64,000 nt of DNA. It comes from Thioalkalivibrio sp. ALE14. Its GTDB lineage: Bacteria; Pseudomonadota; Gammaproteobacteria; Ectothiorhodospirales; Ectothiorhodospiraceae. The stretch spans positions 1 through 64,000 of the forward strand of contig NZ_AQXY01000021.1 of the NCBI RefSeq assembly GCF_000376845.1, written 5' to 3'. Below are positions 31,857-43,882 of this stretch, piece by piece (the stretch's first letter is position 1; each line of letters begins with the position of its first letter). The position numbers and the translations under genes are program-made. The notes beneath the pieces are model-generated. The model was not told where the DNA came from, searched no databases, and was given only the letters and a program-made list of their open reading frames with translations.

Positions 31857-32855
31857 ATGACAGATCCACGCACGGAGGCGATCCGCGGCACGGTCCACGC
31901 CTACCTGGACGCCTGGCTGCGCCAGCGCGATCTCGCGGCCCTGCTGCGCCTTCACACCCCCGCGGTCAGCGGCTTTGGCACTGGTGCCGACGAGGCCGCC
32001 TTCACTCCGGAAGAGGTCGAACGCATCGCCGGGCGCGACATCGAACAGGTACCGGAGCCCTTCGACTTCGCGATCCACCGCGAGGACATCCGACTGCTGA
32101 CGGATGACGTGGCGCTGGTCATGCTGATCTTCGACATGATGCTGGACACCCGTGGGCAGCGGGTCCGACTGAACGGCCTGCGCGCCAGCCTGGTGCTGCA
32201 CGCGACCGCCGACGGCTGGCGCCTAACGCACCTGCATGGCTCCTTCCCCGCGAGCGTCCATGGAGACGACGAGCCCTACCCGGTGAAAGAGCTGGAGGAG
32301 CGCGCACAGGTGCTGGAACGCCTGGTACGGGAACGCACGCACTCCCTGGAGGCCGCCCAGCAACACCTGGAACACCTCGCCACCACCGACCCGCTGACCG
32401 GATTGAACAACCGCATGAAGGCCAGTCAGGCCCTGGCCGAAGAGATCCTGAGGGCCGAGCGTCACGCGAGCCCGCTCAGCGTGATCCTGCTGGACCTTGA
32501 TCACTTCAAGCCGATTAACGATACCCTGGGACATGGCCGCGGCGACGCGGTACTGACCGCGGTCGGGCGGCTGATCACGGGCCGTATCCGCGCCACCGAT
32601 CGGGCCGCGCGCTGGGGTGGCGAGGAGTTCCTCATTCTCTGTCCGCAAGACGACATCGCCGCCACAGCCCGGCTGGCCGAGGACCTGCGCCAGTGCCTGG
32701 AGATCCACGACTTCCAGACCGGACAGCCACTGACCGCCAGCTTCGGCGTGGCCCAGCTGGAGCCCGGCGAGAGCGCGGAATCCCTGGTGGACCGGGCCGA
32801 CCGCGCCCTGTACGCAGCCAAGCACGCCGGGCGCAACCGGGTCCAGAGCGCGTGA
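31857..32855 (+). CDS. Diguanylate cyclase with N-terminal SnoaL-like domain
   Basis: This enzyme probably makes c-di-GMP from GTP. The 332 residues fall into three parts. An N-terminal NTF2/SnoaL-like domain covers about 5-135 (TEAIRGTVHAYLDAWLRQRD, and RLTHLHGSF at its end). A short coiled-coil linker spans about 144-172 (VKELEERAQVLERLVRERTH). A GGDEF domain makes up the rest. The active-site loop is GGEEF at 254-258, an active variant, and the inhibitory site RATD lies five residues before it, so product inhibition is expected. There are no membrane segments. The start ATG is 13 bases after the cytochrome stop. The SnoaL-like domain may bind a small ligand; that is inference. Confidence 0.88.
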   Translation: MTDPRTEAIRGTVHAYLDAWLRQRDLAALLRLHTPAVSGFGTGADEAAFTPEEVERIAGRDIEQVPEPFDFAIHREDIRLLTDDVALVMLIFDMMLDTRGQRVRLNGLRASLVLHATADGWRLTHLHGSFPASVHGDDEPYPVKELEERAQVLERLVRERTHSLEAAQQHLEHLATTDPLTGLNNRMKASQALAEEILRAERHASPLSVILLDLDHFKPINDTLGHGRGDAVLTAVGRLITGRIRATDRAARWGGEEFLILCPQDDIAATARLAEDLRQCLEIHDFQTGQPLTASFGVAQLEPGESAESLVDRADRALYAAKHAGRNRVQSA

Positions 32856-32933
32856 AATAAATCCGGCGCCTGGGCGTCCCGTCCATGAACCACAGGAAAG
32901 CATTCACTCCTAACCGGCAAACGGAGCATTGCC

Positions 32934-33332
32934 ATGTGCACAAAAAGCCTGACCCTCGCCGCCCTGCTGGGCCTTCTGGCCCTGCCCGCCCAGGCAGACC
33001 CGGTCGACATCCTGGAGGCTCAGCTGCATGCCAGCGGGCCGGACCAGTGGCGGGTCGCCGTCACCGTGGAGCACCCCGACACCGGCTGGGATCACTATGC
33101 CGATGCCTGGCGTGTGCTCGATGCCGACGGCAACGTCCTCGGTGAACGCATCCTGCACCACCCGCATGTAAACGAGCAGCCGTTTACCCGCAGCCTGCGC
33201 CGGCTGTCGATCCCCGATGGCGCGCGCTTCCTGCAAATCGAGGCCCGCTGCTCGCAGGACGGCTGGAGTCACCAGCGCCTGCGGATCGACCTCGAACAGG
33301 ACCGGGGCGAGGGCTACCGCATTCACCGCTGA
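32934..33332 (+). CDS. Small exported protein of unknown function
   Basis: I do not recognise this family with certainty. The 132-residue product starts with a clear signal peptide (MCTKSLTLAALLGLLALPAQ, cleavage likely after AQA). The mature part is rich in His, Trp and charged residues (VEHPDTGWDHYADAWRVLDA, ILHHPHVNEQPFTRSLRRL) with a single conserved-looking cysteine. It resembles small beta-sandwich periplasmic proteins. GGAG lies eight bases before the ATG. It lies between the cyclase and the Atm1-type exporter, both on the same strand. The histidines might bind metal, but no motif proves it. Confidence 0.7.
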   Translation: MCTKSLTLAALLGLLALPAQADPVDILEAQLHASGPDQWRVAVTVEHPDTGWDHYADAWRVLDADGNVLGERILHHPHVNEQPFTRSLRRLSIPDGARFLQIEARCSQDGWSHQRLRIDLEQDRGEGYRIHR

Positions 33333-33436
33333 CCTTCCGCGAACGCCGGGGAGGAGCCGCTACTGAACGCGCGCCCATGTGCGAATTCCGCCGCGCCTCT
33401 CTAAAGTAAGCGACCTACCCAGCCCCGGACTCCCCC

Positions 33437-35257
33437 ATGCGCGGTCATTCCAGCGTGCACGATGCGCCCGACGAGGCGATCAACTGGCGCATCGTTCGCT
33501 CCCTGTTCCCCTATCTCGCGGAATTCCGCGGGCGACTGTTCCTCGCCCTCGGGCTGATGGGTCTGGCCAAGCTGGCGACCGTGCTGGTCCCGCTGGCACT
33601 GAAATACATCGTCGACCACTTCGAGGATTCCGGCACCGACGCGCTGGTCACGGTCCCGGTGGCGCTGGTCGTCGCCTACGGCCTGCTGCGCTTTGGCGGC
33701 ACCCTGTTCGGCGAGCTGCGTGACGCGGTCTTCGTGCGGGTGGCCGAGCGCGCCATGCGGCGGGCGGCCCTGCGCGTGTTCGAACATCTGCATCGACTGG
33801 AGCTGAGCTTTCATCTGGCACGCGAGACCGGCGGGCTGGCGCGGGACATCGAGCGCGGAACCAGCGGTATCAGCTTCCTGCTGCGCTTCATGGTGTTCAA
33901 CATCCTGCCGACGATCATCGAGATCGCGATGGTGGCGGTCATCCTGCTGGTGGCGGTGGGCCCGGTATTCACCCTGACGGTGATCATCGCGGTGGCGGCC
34001 TACATCGCCTGGTCAGTGTGGATTACCGAGTGGCGCACCCGCTTCGTGCGCGAGGCCAACCAGCGCGACAACGAGTCCAACACCCGCGCGATCGATAGCC
34101 TGCTGAACTACGAGACAGTGAAGTACTTCGGCAACGAGGGCTTCGAGGCCCGGCGCTACGACGAGGGCCTGGCCACCTGGGAGCAGGCGCGCACCAAGAA
34201 CGTGCTGTCGCTGGTGCTGCTGAACTCCGGTCAGGCCCTGATCATCGCCGGGGCGATCACCGTGATGATGCTGCTGGCCGCCAGCCGCGTCGCCTCGGGT
34301 CAGATGTCGCTGGGCGACCTGGTGATGGTCAACGCCTACATGATCCAGCTGTTCATGCCACTGAACTTCCTCGGTTTCGTCTACCGCGAGATCCGCCAGT
34401 CGCTGGCGAACATCGAACGCCTGTTCGGGCTGCTGGAAAAACCGGTTCAGGTCGAGGACCGGCCGGACGCACCGGACCTCGAGGTCACGGGCGGACATGT
34501 ACGCTTCGAACAGGTCGCGTTCCACTACCAGCCGGAACGACCGATCCTCGAGGACGTGTCGCTCGAGATCCCCGCCGGGCACAAGCTCGCGGTGGTCGGC
34601 CCCAGCGGGGCCGGGAAGTCCACGCTCGCACGCCTGCTGTTCCGGTTCTTCGACGTGACCGACGGGCGCATCACTATCGACGGCCAGGATATCCGCGAGG
34701 TGACCCAGCAAAGCCTGCGCCGTGCGATCGGCGTGGTCCCGCAGGATACCGTGCTGTTCAACGCGAGCATTCGCTACAACATCGCCTATGGGGATCCGGA
34801 GGCCTCCGAGGAGGCGATCCGGCGCGCGGTCCATCTGGCGCACCTGGACGATTTCATCCAGCGCCTGCCCGACGGCCTGGATACGGTCGTCGGCGAACGC
34901 GGCCTCAAGGTCTCCGGCGGCGAGAAGCAACGCATCGCCATCGCCCGCATGCTGCTGAAGGACCCGCCGATCCTGGTCTTCGACGAGGCCACCTCGTCCC
35001 TGGACTCGGGCTCGGAGAAGGCCATCCTGCAGGCGCTGAACGAGGTCTCGGCCCGGCGCACCACGCTGGTCATCGCGCATCGCCTGTCGACCGTGAAGGA
35101 CGCCGAGCAGATCGTCGTGTTGGACCAGGGCCGCGTGGTCGAACGCGGCACCCACCGCGAACTCCTCGCCAGGAACGGCGCCTACGCCCGCCTGTGGCAA
35201 CACCAGCAGGAACACGAACCAACCACCTCTAGCTCGAACCCGACCGCCAGCGGCTGA
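33437..35257 (+). CDS. Atm1/ABCB7-type ABC exporter (fused permease-ATPase)
   Basis: This is a half-transporter that dimerises in the inner membrane. The 606 residues begin with a six-helix permease carrying the Atm1-specific run LLNYETVKYFGNEGFEARRY and QLFMPLNFLGFVYREIRQSL. An ATPase domain follows, with Walker A GPSGAGKST near 388, signature KVSGGEKQRIAIARMLL and Walker B ILVFDEATSSLD. Characterised bacterial Atm1 exports glutathione-linked compounds and relates to metal and thiol stress or Fe-S biology; the substrate here is inferred. No obvious Shine-Dalgarno precedes the ATG. It ends at a convergent junction with arfB. Confidence 0.9.
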   Translation: MRGHSSVHDAPDEAINWRIVRSLFPYLAEFRGRLFLALGLMGLAKLATVLVPLALKYIVDHFEDSGTDALVTVPVALVVAYGLLRFGGTLFGELRDAVFVRVAERAMRRAALRVFEHLHRLELSFHLARETGGLARDIERGTSGISFLLRFMVFNILPTIIEIAMVAVILLVAVGPVFTLTVIIAVAAYIAWSVWITEWRTRFVREANQRDNESNTRAIDSLLNYETVKYFGNEGFEARRYDEGLATWEQARTKNVLSLVLLNSGQALIIAGAITVMMLLAASRVASGQMSLGDLVMVNAYMIQLFMPLNFLGFVYREIRQSLANIERLFGLLEKPVQVEDRPDAPDLEVTGGHVRFEQVAFHYQPERPILEDVSLEIPAGHKLAVVGPSGAGKSTLARLLFRFFDVTDGRITIDGQDIREVTQQSLRRAIGVVPQDTVLFNASIRYNIAYGDPEASEEAIRRAVHLAHLDDFIQRLPDGLDTVVGERGLKVSGGEKQRIAIARMLLKDPPILVFDEATSSLDSGSEKAILQALNEVSARRTTLVIAHRLSTVKDAEQIVVLDQGRVVERGTHRELLARNGAYARLWQHQQEHEPTTSSSNPTASG

Positions 35258-35261
35258 CGTC

Positions 35262-35480
35262 ATTCACCACGAAACGCACGAGAAAGGGCCAGGTCAACAG
35301 CGATTCACAGGAAGATGGGAAGGCTGGAAGAAACAATTATTGGATAAAAGGGCTCGGGGACGCCCCGGTGGTTTGGATCATTTTGCGCATGGCCCGCGAT
35401 TAGCTCGAGCGCCAGCTGTTCTTCCAATCTTCCCGTCTTCCTGTCCGCTTTTGGCTATTGACCTGGGCCCTCTGCGCGCG
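35262..35480. repeat. Inverted repeat of the CACCACGAAG/CAGGAAGAT family between the exporter and arfB
   Basis: The left arm (about 35262-35335) has CACCACGAAACGCACGAGAA, CCAGGTCAACAGC, then CACAGGAAGATGGGAAGGC. The right arm (about 35408-35475) is its reverse complement, including CTTCCCGTCTTCCTGTCCGC, then GCTATTGACCTGGGCCCT. About 75 bases lie between. The pairing is long enough to form a large cruciform or RNA hairpin. Confidence 0.8.
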
Positions 35481-35494
35481 CCACGGGGAACAAA

Positions 35495-35911
35495 TCAGTC
35501 AGGGTCGACGCGGCCGCGCAGGGCCTTCTTGCGGCCGCGCTGGGTCTTGCCCTCCAGGCGGCGCAGCTTGGAGGCCCGCGTCGGGCGCGTCGGCTTGCGC
35601 GTCTTGATCGGGCGCCCAGCCTCGCGCAGGAGCTCCGCCAGACGCTCCAGCGCATCCTCGCGGTTGGCCTCCTGGGTGCGGTACTGCTGTGCTTTGAGGA
35701 CGATCACGCCATCCTTGGTGATGCGCTGGTCCCGGCGGCGCAGCAGGCGCTCCTTGTAGACGTCGGGCAGGCTGGAGGCGCGGATGTCGAAGCGCAGATG
35801 AATGGCCGAGGCCACCTTGTTCACGTTCTGCCCGCCCGCCCCCTGGGCACGGATCGGGGTCAGCTCAATCTCGTGCTCGGGGACACTCACGCTGTTGGAG
35901 ATGCGCAGCAT
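35495..35911 (-). CDS. arfB: Alternative ribosome-rescue factor ArfB (YaeJ)
   Basis: ArfB frees ribosomes stalled on broken mRNA by hydrolysing peptidyl-tRNA. The 138 residues have the catalytic GGQ at 26-28 inside [20 protein letters not shown]. The C-terminal basic tail ([20 protein letters not shown]) enters the empty mRNA channel. The start at 35911 matches E. coli ArfB; in-frame codons 39 bases earlier overlap the neighbouring lipoprotein gene and were not used. It lies seven bases after that gene's stop. Confidence 0.94.
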   Translation of the reverse strand: MLRISNSVSVPEHEIELTPIRAQGAGGQNVNKVASAIHLRFDIRASSLPDVYKERLLRRRDQRITKDGVIVLKAQQYRTQEANREDALERLAELLREAGRPIKTRKPTRPTRASKLRRLEGKTQRGRKKALRGRVDPD

Positions 35912-35918
35912 CGCTCGA

Positions 35919-36233
35919 TCAGCGGAACTCGCCATCGTGGATACGGCCATCCGCGTCCAGCTCGGCGAAGAAGCGGCTGTTATCCGTGCGGTATTCCTGG
36001 GTCACGATATCGCCCGGGAGGACCAGCATCACGTCGGGGTAGACACGCTTGAACTCCTCGGGCGTCGGCCGGCTCTCGAGGAAATGCAGGAACGGGTTCA
36101 TCTGCTCCACCGTACCCGGGCGCGGCTCGGGCCCGTCGGCCTGGGTTTCAGCCTTGTACGCCGAACAGGCACCAACGCCCAGCGCCAGCACTACAACCAC
36201 AAGGGCCGGGGTCCATCGGAAATTCAACTCCAT
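35919..36233 (-). CDS. Small lipoprotein of unknown function
   Basis: I do not recognise a family. The 104-residue product has a hydrophobic leader (residues 10-22) ending in a lipobox-like GVGAC, so Cys23 is a likely lipid site. The mature part is charged ([20 protein letters not shown], then [19 protein letters not shown]) with one predicted alpha/beta domain. AGGAGG stands six bases before the ATG at 36233, which fixes the start. It is upstream of and probably co-transcribed with arfB, seven bases apart. Confidence 0.75.
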   Translation of the reverse strand: MELNFRWTPALVVVVLALGVGACSAYKAETQADGPEPRPGTVEQMNPFLHFLESRPTPEEFKRVYPDVMLVLPGDIVTQEYRTDNSRFFAELDADGRIHDGEFR

Positions 36234-36262
36234 GCAAACCTCCTGCGCACGCAAGATGCAAC

Positions 36263-36370
36263 GTCATTGCGAGGCGCCGAAGGCGCCGCGGCAACCTCCA
36301 GAAGCTCGCACTCCAGCTAGATCCGATGGCCCACGGGAGATTGCTTCGTCGCTTCGTTCCTCGCAATGAC
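36263..36370. repeat. GTCATTGCGAG-type inverted repeat
   Basis: The left arm GTCATTGCGAGGCGCCGAAG and the right arm GAGATTGCTTCGTC ... CCTCGCAATGAC form a 108-base inverted repeat. It sits between the prfC stop and the start of the lipoprotein gene, both on the minus strand. A related, more degraded copy lies at 45738-45965. Repeats of this type are scattered in many proteobacterial genomes. Confidence 0.75.
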
Positions 36371-36418
36371 AGGCGCGTACGCCGCGCACCGGGAAAGATC
36401 TGTTCGGAGCCCGGCGAC

Positions 36419-38011
<1,593 letters not shown>

Positions 38012-38042
38012 GCATTCGGGCCGCTGGGAACAGCCCGCAAGT

Positions 38043-38316
38043 TTAAGGAAACACCGATCAATGTACACCCTCGCGTTGGCACCCCAGGTTTTCCGAGACA
38101 AGGCGCGGTGCGCAGCCGGTAGTGGATCTACCGGCAAAGGCCGCAACGCAGGATCGGGGAACCTGGGGGGCCAACCCCGAAGGGGCTCGGCCGCTTTTGC
38201 ATGCGCACGGCGTTGCGGCTCCCTTGTGCAGAATGACTGCACGGCAGTCACCGCGCCTTGTTCGCACGCAAAAGCGACTCGAGCGCGAGCGTGTACATTG
38301 ATCAGTGTTTCCTTAA
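38043..38316. repeat. MITE-like element with 26-bp terminal inverted repeats
   Basis: The left end TTAAGGAAACACCGATCAAT (38043 on) and the right end (38291-38316) are reverse complements over 26 bases with one mismatch. Inside are further nested inverted pairs: ACAAGGCGCGGTG near 38098 with CACCGCGCCTTGT near 38250, GGCCGCAACGC near 38140 with GCGTTGCGG near 38210, and hairpins CCGGTAGTGGATCTACCGG (38116-38134) and GGCCAACCCC/GGGGCTCGGCC (38170-38193). There is no open frame with recognisable similarity. It fills most of the gene-free 38012-38414. Confidence 0.75.
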
Positions 38317-38359
38317 CGCGAAACCGGGGCTCCGGTTCAGGGTGGCAGCCCCTGACACG

Positions 38360-38386
38360 AAAACGGCCCCGGAAACCGGGGCCGTC
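38360..38386 (-). terminator. GC-rich hairpin after the Sel1-repeat gene
   Basis: CGGCCCCGG pairs with CCGGGGCCG around AAA, and on the minus strand TTTTCGTG follows. It lies 29 bases past the stop of the Sel1 gene. Confidence 0.7.
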
Positions 38387-38414
38387 GTGCGGCGCCAGAC
38401 TGGCGGCTGCAGGC

Positions 38415-39221
38415 TCAGCGCGCGGCGGCCGCCTGGATCGCCGCGTTCTGCTCTTCCAGACGCCCGCGGGCGGTCACCAGATCGCGGTTGTTCATGCGGG
38501 CCTCGAGGCTGGCGATGCGCTCCTCGTCCTGGGCCAGGCTGTACCAGACGTGGGCCTGGACCAGGTCGCGTTCGACCCCGCGTCCGTTCTGGTGCAGGCG
38601 GCCCAGTCCGATCTGGGCATGCCGGTAGCCTTGCTCCGCCGCGGCGGTGTACCAGCGAGCGGCCGCGGCCGCATCGCGCGTGGTGCCCTGGCCATTCTCG
38701 TGCAGCAGGCCGACGTAATACTGCGCGGCGGGCATGCCCTGGTCCGCGGCCCTGGTCAGCCATTCGAGGCCGGCCACCGGATCCTGTTCGCCATTGGCCA
38801 GGTGGCTCCCCAGCCAGTACTGGGCGTCGGCATGTCCCAGTTCGGCGGCGCGGGTGTAGTGCTCGCGACTGCGGTCGGCATCCGCCGCGGCCCCCTTGCC
38901 GGTGGCGAAGAGATAGCCCAGATAGTAGTGCGCGCCGGCATGATCGGCGTCCGCGGCGCGGGCAAACCAGCGCACGGCCTGATCGTGATCCACCGCCGTG
39001 CCGCGACCGGAGTAGTTGGCCATGCCCACGTCGAACATCGCGGCCGGATCGCCCTTCTGCGCATTGCTTTCGCGGATTTCGTACCAGACGCCCAGCAGTT
39101 CCTGCTGGCGCTCGGCCTCGTCGTAGCCAAAGGCTTGCTGGGCCTGCACGGCACCGGCGGAAACCAGCAGCGGGAGGGCCAGCGGAAGCGAGAAGAACAT
39201 TGCACGCAGGGATCGGGACAT
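38415..39221 (-). CDS. Exported Sel1-repeat (SEL1-like) protein
   Basis: This is a secreted or periplasmic scaffold-type protein. The start at 39221 has GAGG seven bases upstream. The signal peptide ([19 protein letters not shown]) precedes about five Sel1-like repeats of roughly 36 residues, seen as [73 protein letters not shown] and [20 protein letters not shown]. Such solenoids bind partner proteins. The target here is unknown. It is 174 bases downstream of rimI on the same strand. Confidence 0.85.
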   Translation of the reverse strand: MSRSLRAMFFSLPLALPLLVSAGAVQAQQAFGYDEAERQQELLGVWYEIRESNAQKGDPAAMFDVGMANYSGRGTAVDHDQAVRWFARAADADHAGAHYYLGYLFATGKGAAADADRSREHYTRAAELGHADAQYWLGSHLANGEQDPVAGLEWLTRAADQGMPAAQYYVGLLHENGQGTTRDAAAAARWYTAAAEQGYRHAQIGLGRLHQNGRGVERDLVQAHVWYSLAQDEERIASLEARMNNRDLVTARGRLEEQNAAIQAAAAR

Positions 39222-39395
39222 GGGAAACCTCATCCGGTGTCGGGGCGAATACCGGTCTTGATCATAGACCGGGGGGCGAACCGCCACAACGCGAAGCCCT
39301 CGGGACGAGAACCGAGGGCGACAAAACGTGGCCAAATCCCGGAAACCGTCGCATAACCTGTGAACGGGTTCACGACCCGCGCGGGAACCCGGGGT

Positions 39396-39875
39396 TCAGG
39401 CGCCGGCGGGTGCGGCGCAGCGACGCGTCAGCACCCAGGCATCCTCGCGGCCGCTGGGAAGCGGGTAATAGCGGGGCCGCGTACCGATATGCTCGAAGCC
39501 CTCGGAGCGGTACAGCTGGACCGCGGCCACATTGGACGGGCGCACCTCGAGAAACAGGGCCTCGGCATCCTGATCGCAGACATAGTCGAACAGGCGCCGG
39601 ACCATGAATCGGCCGAGCCCGTTACCCTGCCAGCGCGGATCCACGGTCAGGTTGAGCAAATGCGCCTCGCCAGCGGCGACGGTGAGCACGCTGTGACCCA
39701 CCTGGCGCCCGTCCACCTCGAGGATCCAGCAGTCATAGCCCACGCGGATGCAGTCCTCGAAGATCCGGGCGGTCCACGGGTAGTCATAGGCCTCGCGCTC
39801 GATACGCATCACGCCCTCCACATCGACCGACTCCATGCGGCGCAACTCGGGCTGGACGCGGGGTTCGGCACTCAT
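39396..39875 (-). CDS. rimI: Ribosomal-protein-S18-alanine N-acetyltransferase RimI
   Basis: RimI acetylates the N terminus of ribosomal protein S18. The 159 residues carry the GNAT core: acetyl-CoA loop DPRWQGNGLGRFMVRRL and C-terminal EVRPSNVAAVQLYRSEGFEH. These and the opening REAYDYPWTARIFEDCIRVG match RimI well. In many gammaproteobacteria rimI is linked to tsaB or a uracil-DNA glycosylase; here the glycosylase gene is 107 bases downstream in the order of transcription reversed (upstream on the map). Confidence 0.9.
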   Translation of the reverse strand: MSAEPRVQPELRRMESVDVEGVMRIEREAYDYPWTARIFEDCIRVGYDCWILEVDGRQVGHSVLTVAAGEAHLLNLTVDPRWQGNGLGRFMVRRLFDYVCDQDAEALFLEVRPSNVAAVQLYRSEGFEHIGTRPRYYPLPSGREDAWVLTRRCAAPAGA

Positions 39876-39982
39876 GACGCGGGCTTCTCCGGCAGCAGTG
39901 AAGGGACGAGGGACGAACGGTTCCTGTGGTGTGGGAGCCCGCCGATGCCGCGCGGGTTCCCATTTCCACAGTATTTTTCAGG

Positions 39983-40720
39983 CTATGTCAGGCAGGCACG
40001 GGCCCGTTGCAGATCCTGCCAGGCCCGCGCCTTGTCGGCCGGCTTTCGCAGCAGGTAGGCCGGATGGTAGGTCACGACCAGCGGCACGCCCTGATAGCGA
40101 TGATCCCCACCGCGCATGCGCCCGAGTGGCTCATCCGAGGCAAGCAGGCTCTGGGCCGCGACCCGCCCCAGGGCGACGATCACCTCCGGCTGGATCAGGG
40201 CAATCTGGCGGTCGAGGTAGGCGCGGCAGGCTGCCGATTCCTCCGGTTTCGGATCGCGGTTCCCCGGGGGGCGGCACTTCAGCACGTTGGCAATAAATAC
40301 GTCGTGATGGCGGTCCAGGCCCAGTGCCAGCAGCATGTTGTCCAGCAACTGCCCGGCCCGGCCGACGAAGGGCTCCCCACGCCGATCCTCCTCCGCACCC
40401 GGAGCCTCGCCGATGAACAGCCAGCGGGCCTTGCGATCCCCGACGCCAAACACGGTCTGCGTGCGCTCGCACGCCAGTTCGGCGCAGGCCTGGCAGCCGC
40501 GTACGCGCGTCTCCAGGGCCTCCCAGTCCAGTGTCTCGACCGCAACACCCTGCGCCCCACTGCCGGCATCCACCCACTCGGCCACCGCTTCGGGGGCTGG
40601 CGCGGCGGCCCCGGTTTCGCTAAAGGACGTTTCGGCATCCGGGGCGGGCGCGAGGCGCGACCGCCATACCGGTATGCCCATGTCCGCGAGGATGCGGCGC
40701 TGGCGCACCGACAGCGTCAC
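39983..40720 (-). CDS. Family 4 uracil-DNA glycosylase (Fe-S)
   Basis: This enzyme removes uracil from DNA. The 245 residues have the family-4 features: [20 protein letters not shown] (active-site and uracil-binding loop), GNRDPKP, and YHPAYLLR near the end. Four cysteines suit a 4Fe-4S cluster: C-x2-C in GCQACAEL, then [10 protein letters not shown] and, 15 residues on, AACR. The preferred start is the GTG at 40720, just after the pssA stop, giving [24 protein letters not shown] 24 bases earlier overlaps pssA and is possible. Confidence 0.9.
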   Translation of the reverse strand: MTLSVRQRRILADMGIPVWRSRLAPAPDAETSFSETGAAAPAPEAVAEWVDAGSGAQGVAVETLDWEALETRVRGCQACAELACERTQTVFGVGDRKARWLFIGEAPGAEEDRRGEPFVGRAGQLLDNMLLALGLDRHHDVFIANVLKCRPPGNRDPKPEESAACRAYLDRQIALIQPEVIVALGRVAAQSLLASDEPLGRMRGGDHRYQGVPLVVTYHPAYLLRKPADKARAWQDLQRARACLT

Positions 40721-40724
40721 GCGG

Positions 40725-41549
40725 CTATTCCCCGGTGGGCGCACGGCGACGATGGCGGCGCCAGCGCTCCAGTGTCAGCAGCGGGCCGGACAGGGCATAG
40801 ATCACGAAGCCCGCCAGCAGGACCTTGGGCGGGTCCAGCGCCAGCAGCATCAGCGCCACCACCACCCCGACAATCGCCAGGAAAGGTACCCGGTGCTTGA
40901 AGTCCATGTCCTTGAAGCTGAAGTAGGTCAGGTTGCTGACCATCGCCGCACCCGAGAGCACGGTCACCACCAGGATGCCAACCACGTACGGATCGGCGAG
41001 CTCCGTGGGGATCCCCCAGTCCTCCAGCACCCAGACCATGCCCACCAGGATCGCGGCGCTGGCGGGGCTCGGCAGCCCCTGGAAGAAGCGCTTGTCGCTA
41101 ACCGCGAGGCGGCTGTTGAAGCGCGCCAGGCGCAGCGCGGCGGCAGTGGCGAAGAAGAAGGCCGCCACCCAGCCGAAATTGCCCAGGTCGTGCAGTTGCC
41201 ACAGGTAGACGATCAGCGCTGGCGCGACACCGAACGAGACCAGGTCCGACAGCGAATCGTACTGCGCGCCGAACTCGCTCTGGGTATCGGTCATGCGGGC
41301 GACTCGCCCGTCCAGGGTATCCAGCACCATGGCCACGAAGATCGCGATGGCGGCGGTGATGTATTCGCCGTTGATCGCGGAGACGATGGCGAAGAACCCG
41401 GAGAACAGCACCCCGGTGGTGAACAGGTTGGGCAGCAGGAACACACCACGCCGGCGGCGGCGATGCGGTGGCTGGTCGTCCGCCACGGTATCCTCGCCCT
41501 CGATGTAGTCCGGCTCGGACGGCCGGTCGCCTTCGTCCCCTGCGCTCAT
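40725..41549 (-). CDS. pssA: CDP-diacylglycerol-serine O-phosphatidyltransferase PssA (membrane type)
   Basis: PssA makes phosphatidylserine from CDP-diacylglycerol and serine, the step before Psd. The 274 residues have about seven hydrophobic segments and the CDP-alcohol transferase motif [20 protein letters not shown] with its spaced aspartates (D-G-x2-A-R-x8-G-x3-D-x3-D). An acidic then arginine-rich N-terminal tail precedes the first helix. The start at 41549 overlaps the stop of the psd-like gene by four bases. This is the Bacillus/archaeal-type integral membrane enzyme, not the E. coli phospholipase-D-type PssA. Confidence 0.93.
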   Translation of the reverse strand: MSAGDEGDRPSEPDYIEGEDTVADDQPPHRRRRRGVFLLPNLFTTGVLFSGFFAIVSAINGEYITAAIAIFVAMVLDTLDGRVARMTDTQSEFGAQYDSLSDLVSFGVAPALIVYLWQLHDLGNFGWVAAFFFATAAALRLARFNSRLAVSDKRFFQGLPSPASAAILVGMVWVLEDWGIPTELADPYVVGILVVTVLSGAAMVSNLTYFSFKDMDFKHRVPFLAIVGVVVALMLLALDPPKVLLAGFVIYALSGPLLTLERWRRHRRRAPTGE

Positions 41550-42220
41550 TGCAGCATCTCCACGGTCCCCTCGCTTTCCCCGGTGGCTTCGGACTCCGGC
41601 AACCCGCCCAGCAGGGCAGATCCGGCCAGCACGCGCTGGCCCGGCTCGACCATGACCTGCGAGCCCGCCGGAAGCCACACCTCGAAGGTACCACCAAAGC
41701 CGGCGAACCCCATGCGCTTGCCGCGTCCGAGACGGTTGCCCGGAACGTTGTTCTGCATGCGGATCATGCGCGGCCAGTGATCGACACTGAGGGCCAGCGT
41801 CAGCCGCGTGCCCTCGTCGGTCTCCAGCGCATAGGCCAGGCGGCCCGCCAGCTGGGCGTCCGGGGGTTCGTCGGTCTCCTTGCCGGGCCAGACCCGTTCG
41901 TGGATCTCGGCCTCCTGCGGGGCATGCACGTTGTATTCGCCCAGCCGCCGCTGGCGCAGGCGGATGCAGACCGCCGGCTTCTGCGTGAACGGGTCACGGG
42001 CCTCGGAGATCGACTCGATGGTGCCATCGGCCGGGGCGATCACGCCCAGGGCTGGTGCCGGGGCCTTGCGCCGCATATCGCGGAACAGCGCCATCAGGAA
42101 CACGGTGAGGATCACCATGAACAGGCCCAGCTCCGCCTCCCCGACCAGCAAGGTGACGACCGCCATCCACGCGGCGATGATCACGAACAGGCGACCCTCG
42201 GGGGCTAGCGGAAACAGCAT
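41546..42220 (-). CDS. Psd2-type phosphatidylserine decarboxylase homologue lacking the cleavage serine
   Basis: The 224-residue product resembles the short phosphatidylserine decarboxylases often paired with pssA. It has an N-terminal membrane region of two helices (about 10-45), PADGTIESI, then [20 protein letters not shown] and [20 protein letters not shown]. In the family the last block is normally FGS, where Gly-Ser cleavage creates the pyruvoyl cofactor. Here the Ser is Gly177 (codon GGT), so self-processing should not occur. The gene is translationally coupled to pssA. It could be inactive, regulatory, or use another mechanism. A canonical psd lies at 27440-28294. Confidence 0.78.
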   Translation of the reverse strand: MLFPLAPEGRLFVIIAAWMAVVTLLVGEAELGLFMVILTVFLMALFRDMRRKAPAPALGVIAPADGTIESISEARDPFTQKPAVCIRLRQRRLGEYNVHAPQEAEIHERVWPGKETDEPPDAQLAGRLAYALETDEGTRLTLALSVDHWPRMIRMQNNVPGNRLGRGKRMGFAGFGGTFEVWLPAGSQVMVEPGQRVLAGSALLGGLPESEATGESEGTVEMLQ

Positions 42221-42229
42221 CGGACGCTC

Positions 42230-42272
42230 GGCAGGAAAGAAAGGCCGCGGCGGGCCGGAACGCCCGCCGCGG
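42230..42272 (-). terminator. Terminator after ilvC
   Basis: On the minus strand CCGCGGCGGGC pairs with GCCCGCCGCGG around a short loop and is followed by CCTTTCTTTCC. It starts 10 bases after the ilvC stop and separates the ilv operon from the psd-like gene. Confidence 0.75.
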
Positions 42273-42281
42273 GGAGCCGCA

Positions 42282-43860
<1,579 letters not shown>

Positions 43861-43882
43861 ACGGCTCTTCCCTGTACCCGGC

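Noticed and set aside
38012-38251. N-terminal extension of prfC
   Set aside because: It lies inside the inverted-repeat element and has no RF3 similarity. RF3 starts at MSFIEETRR.
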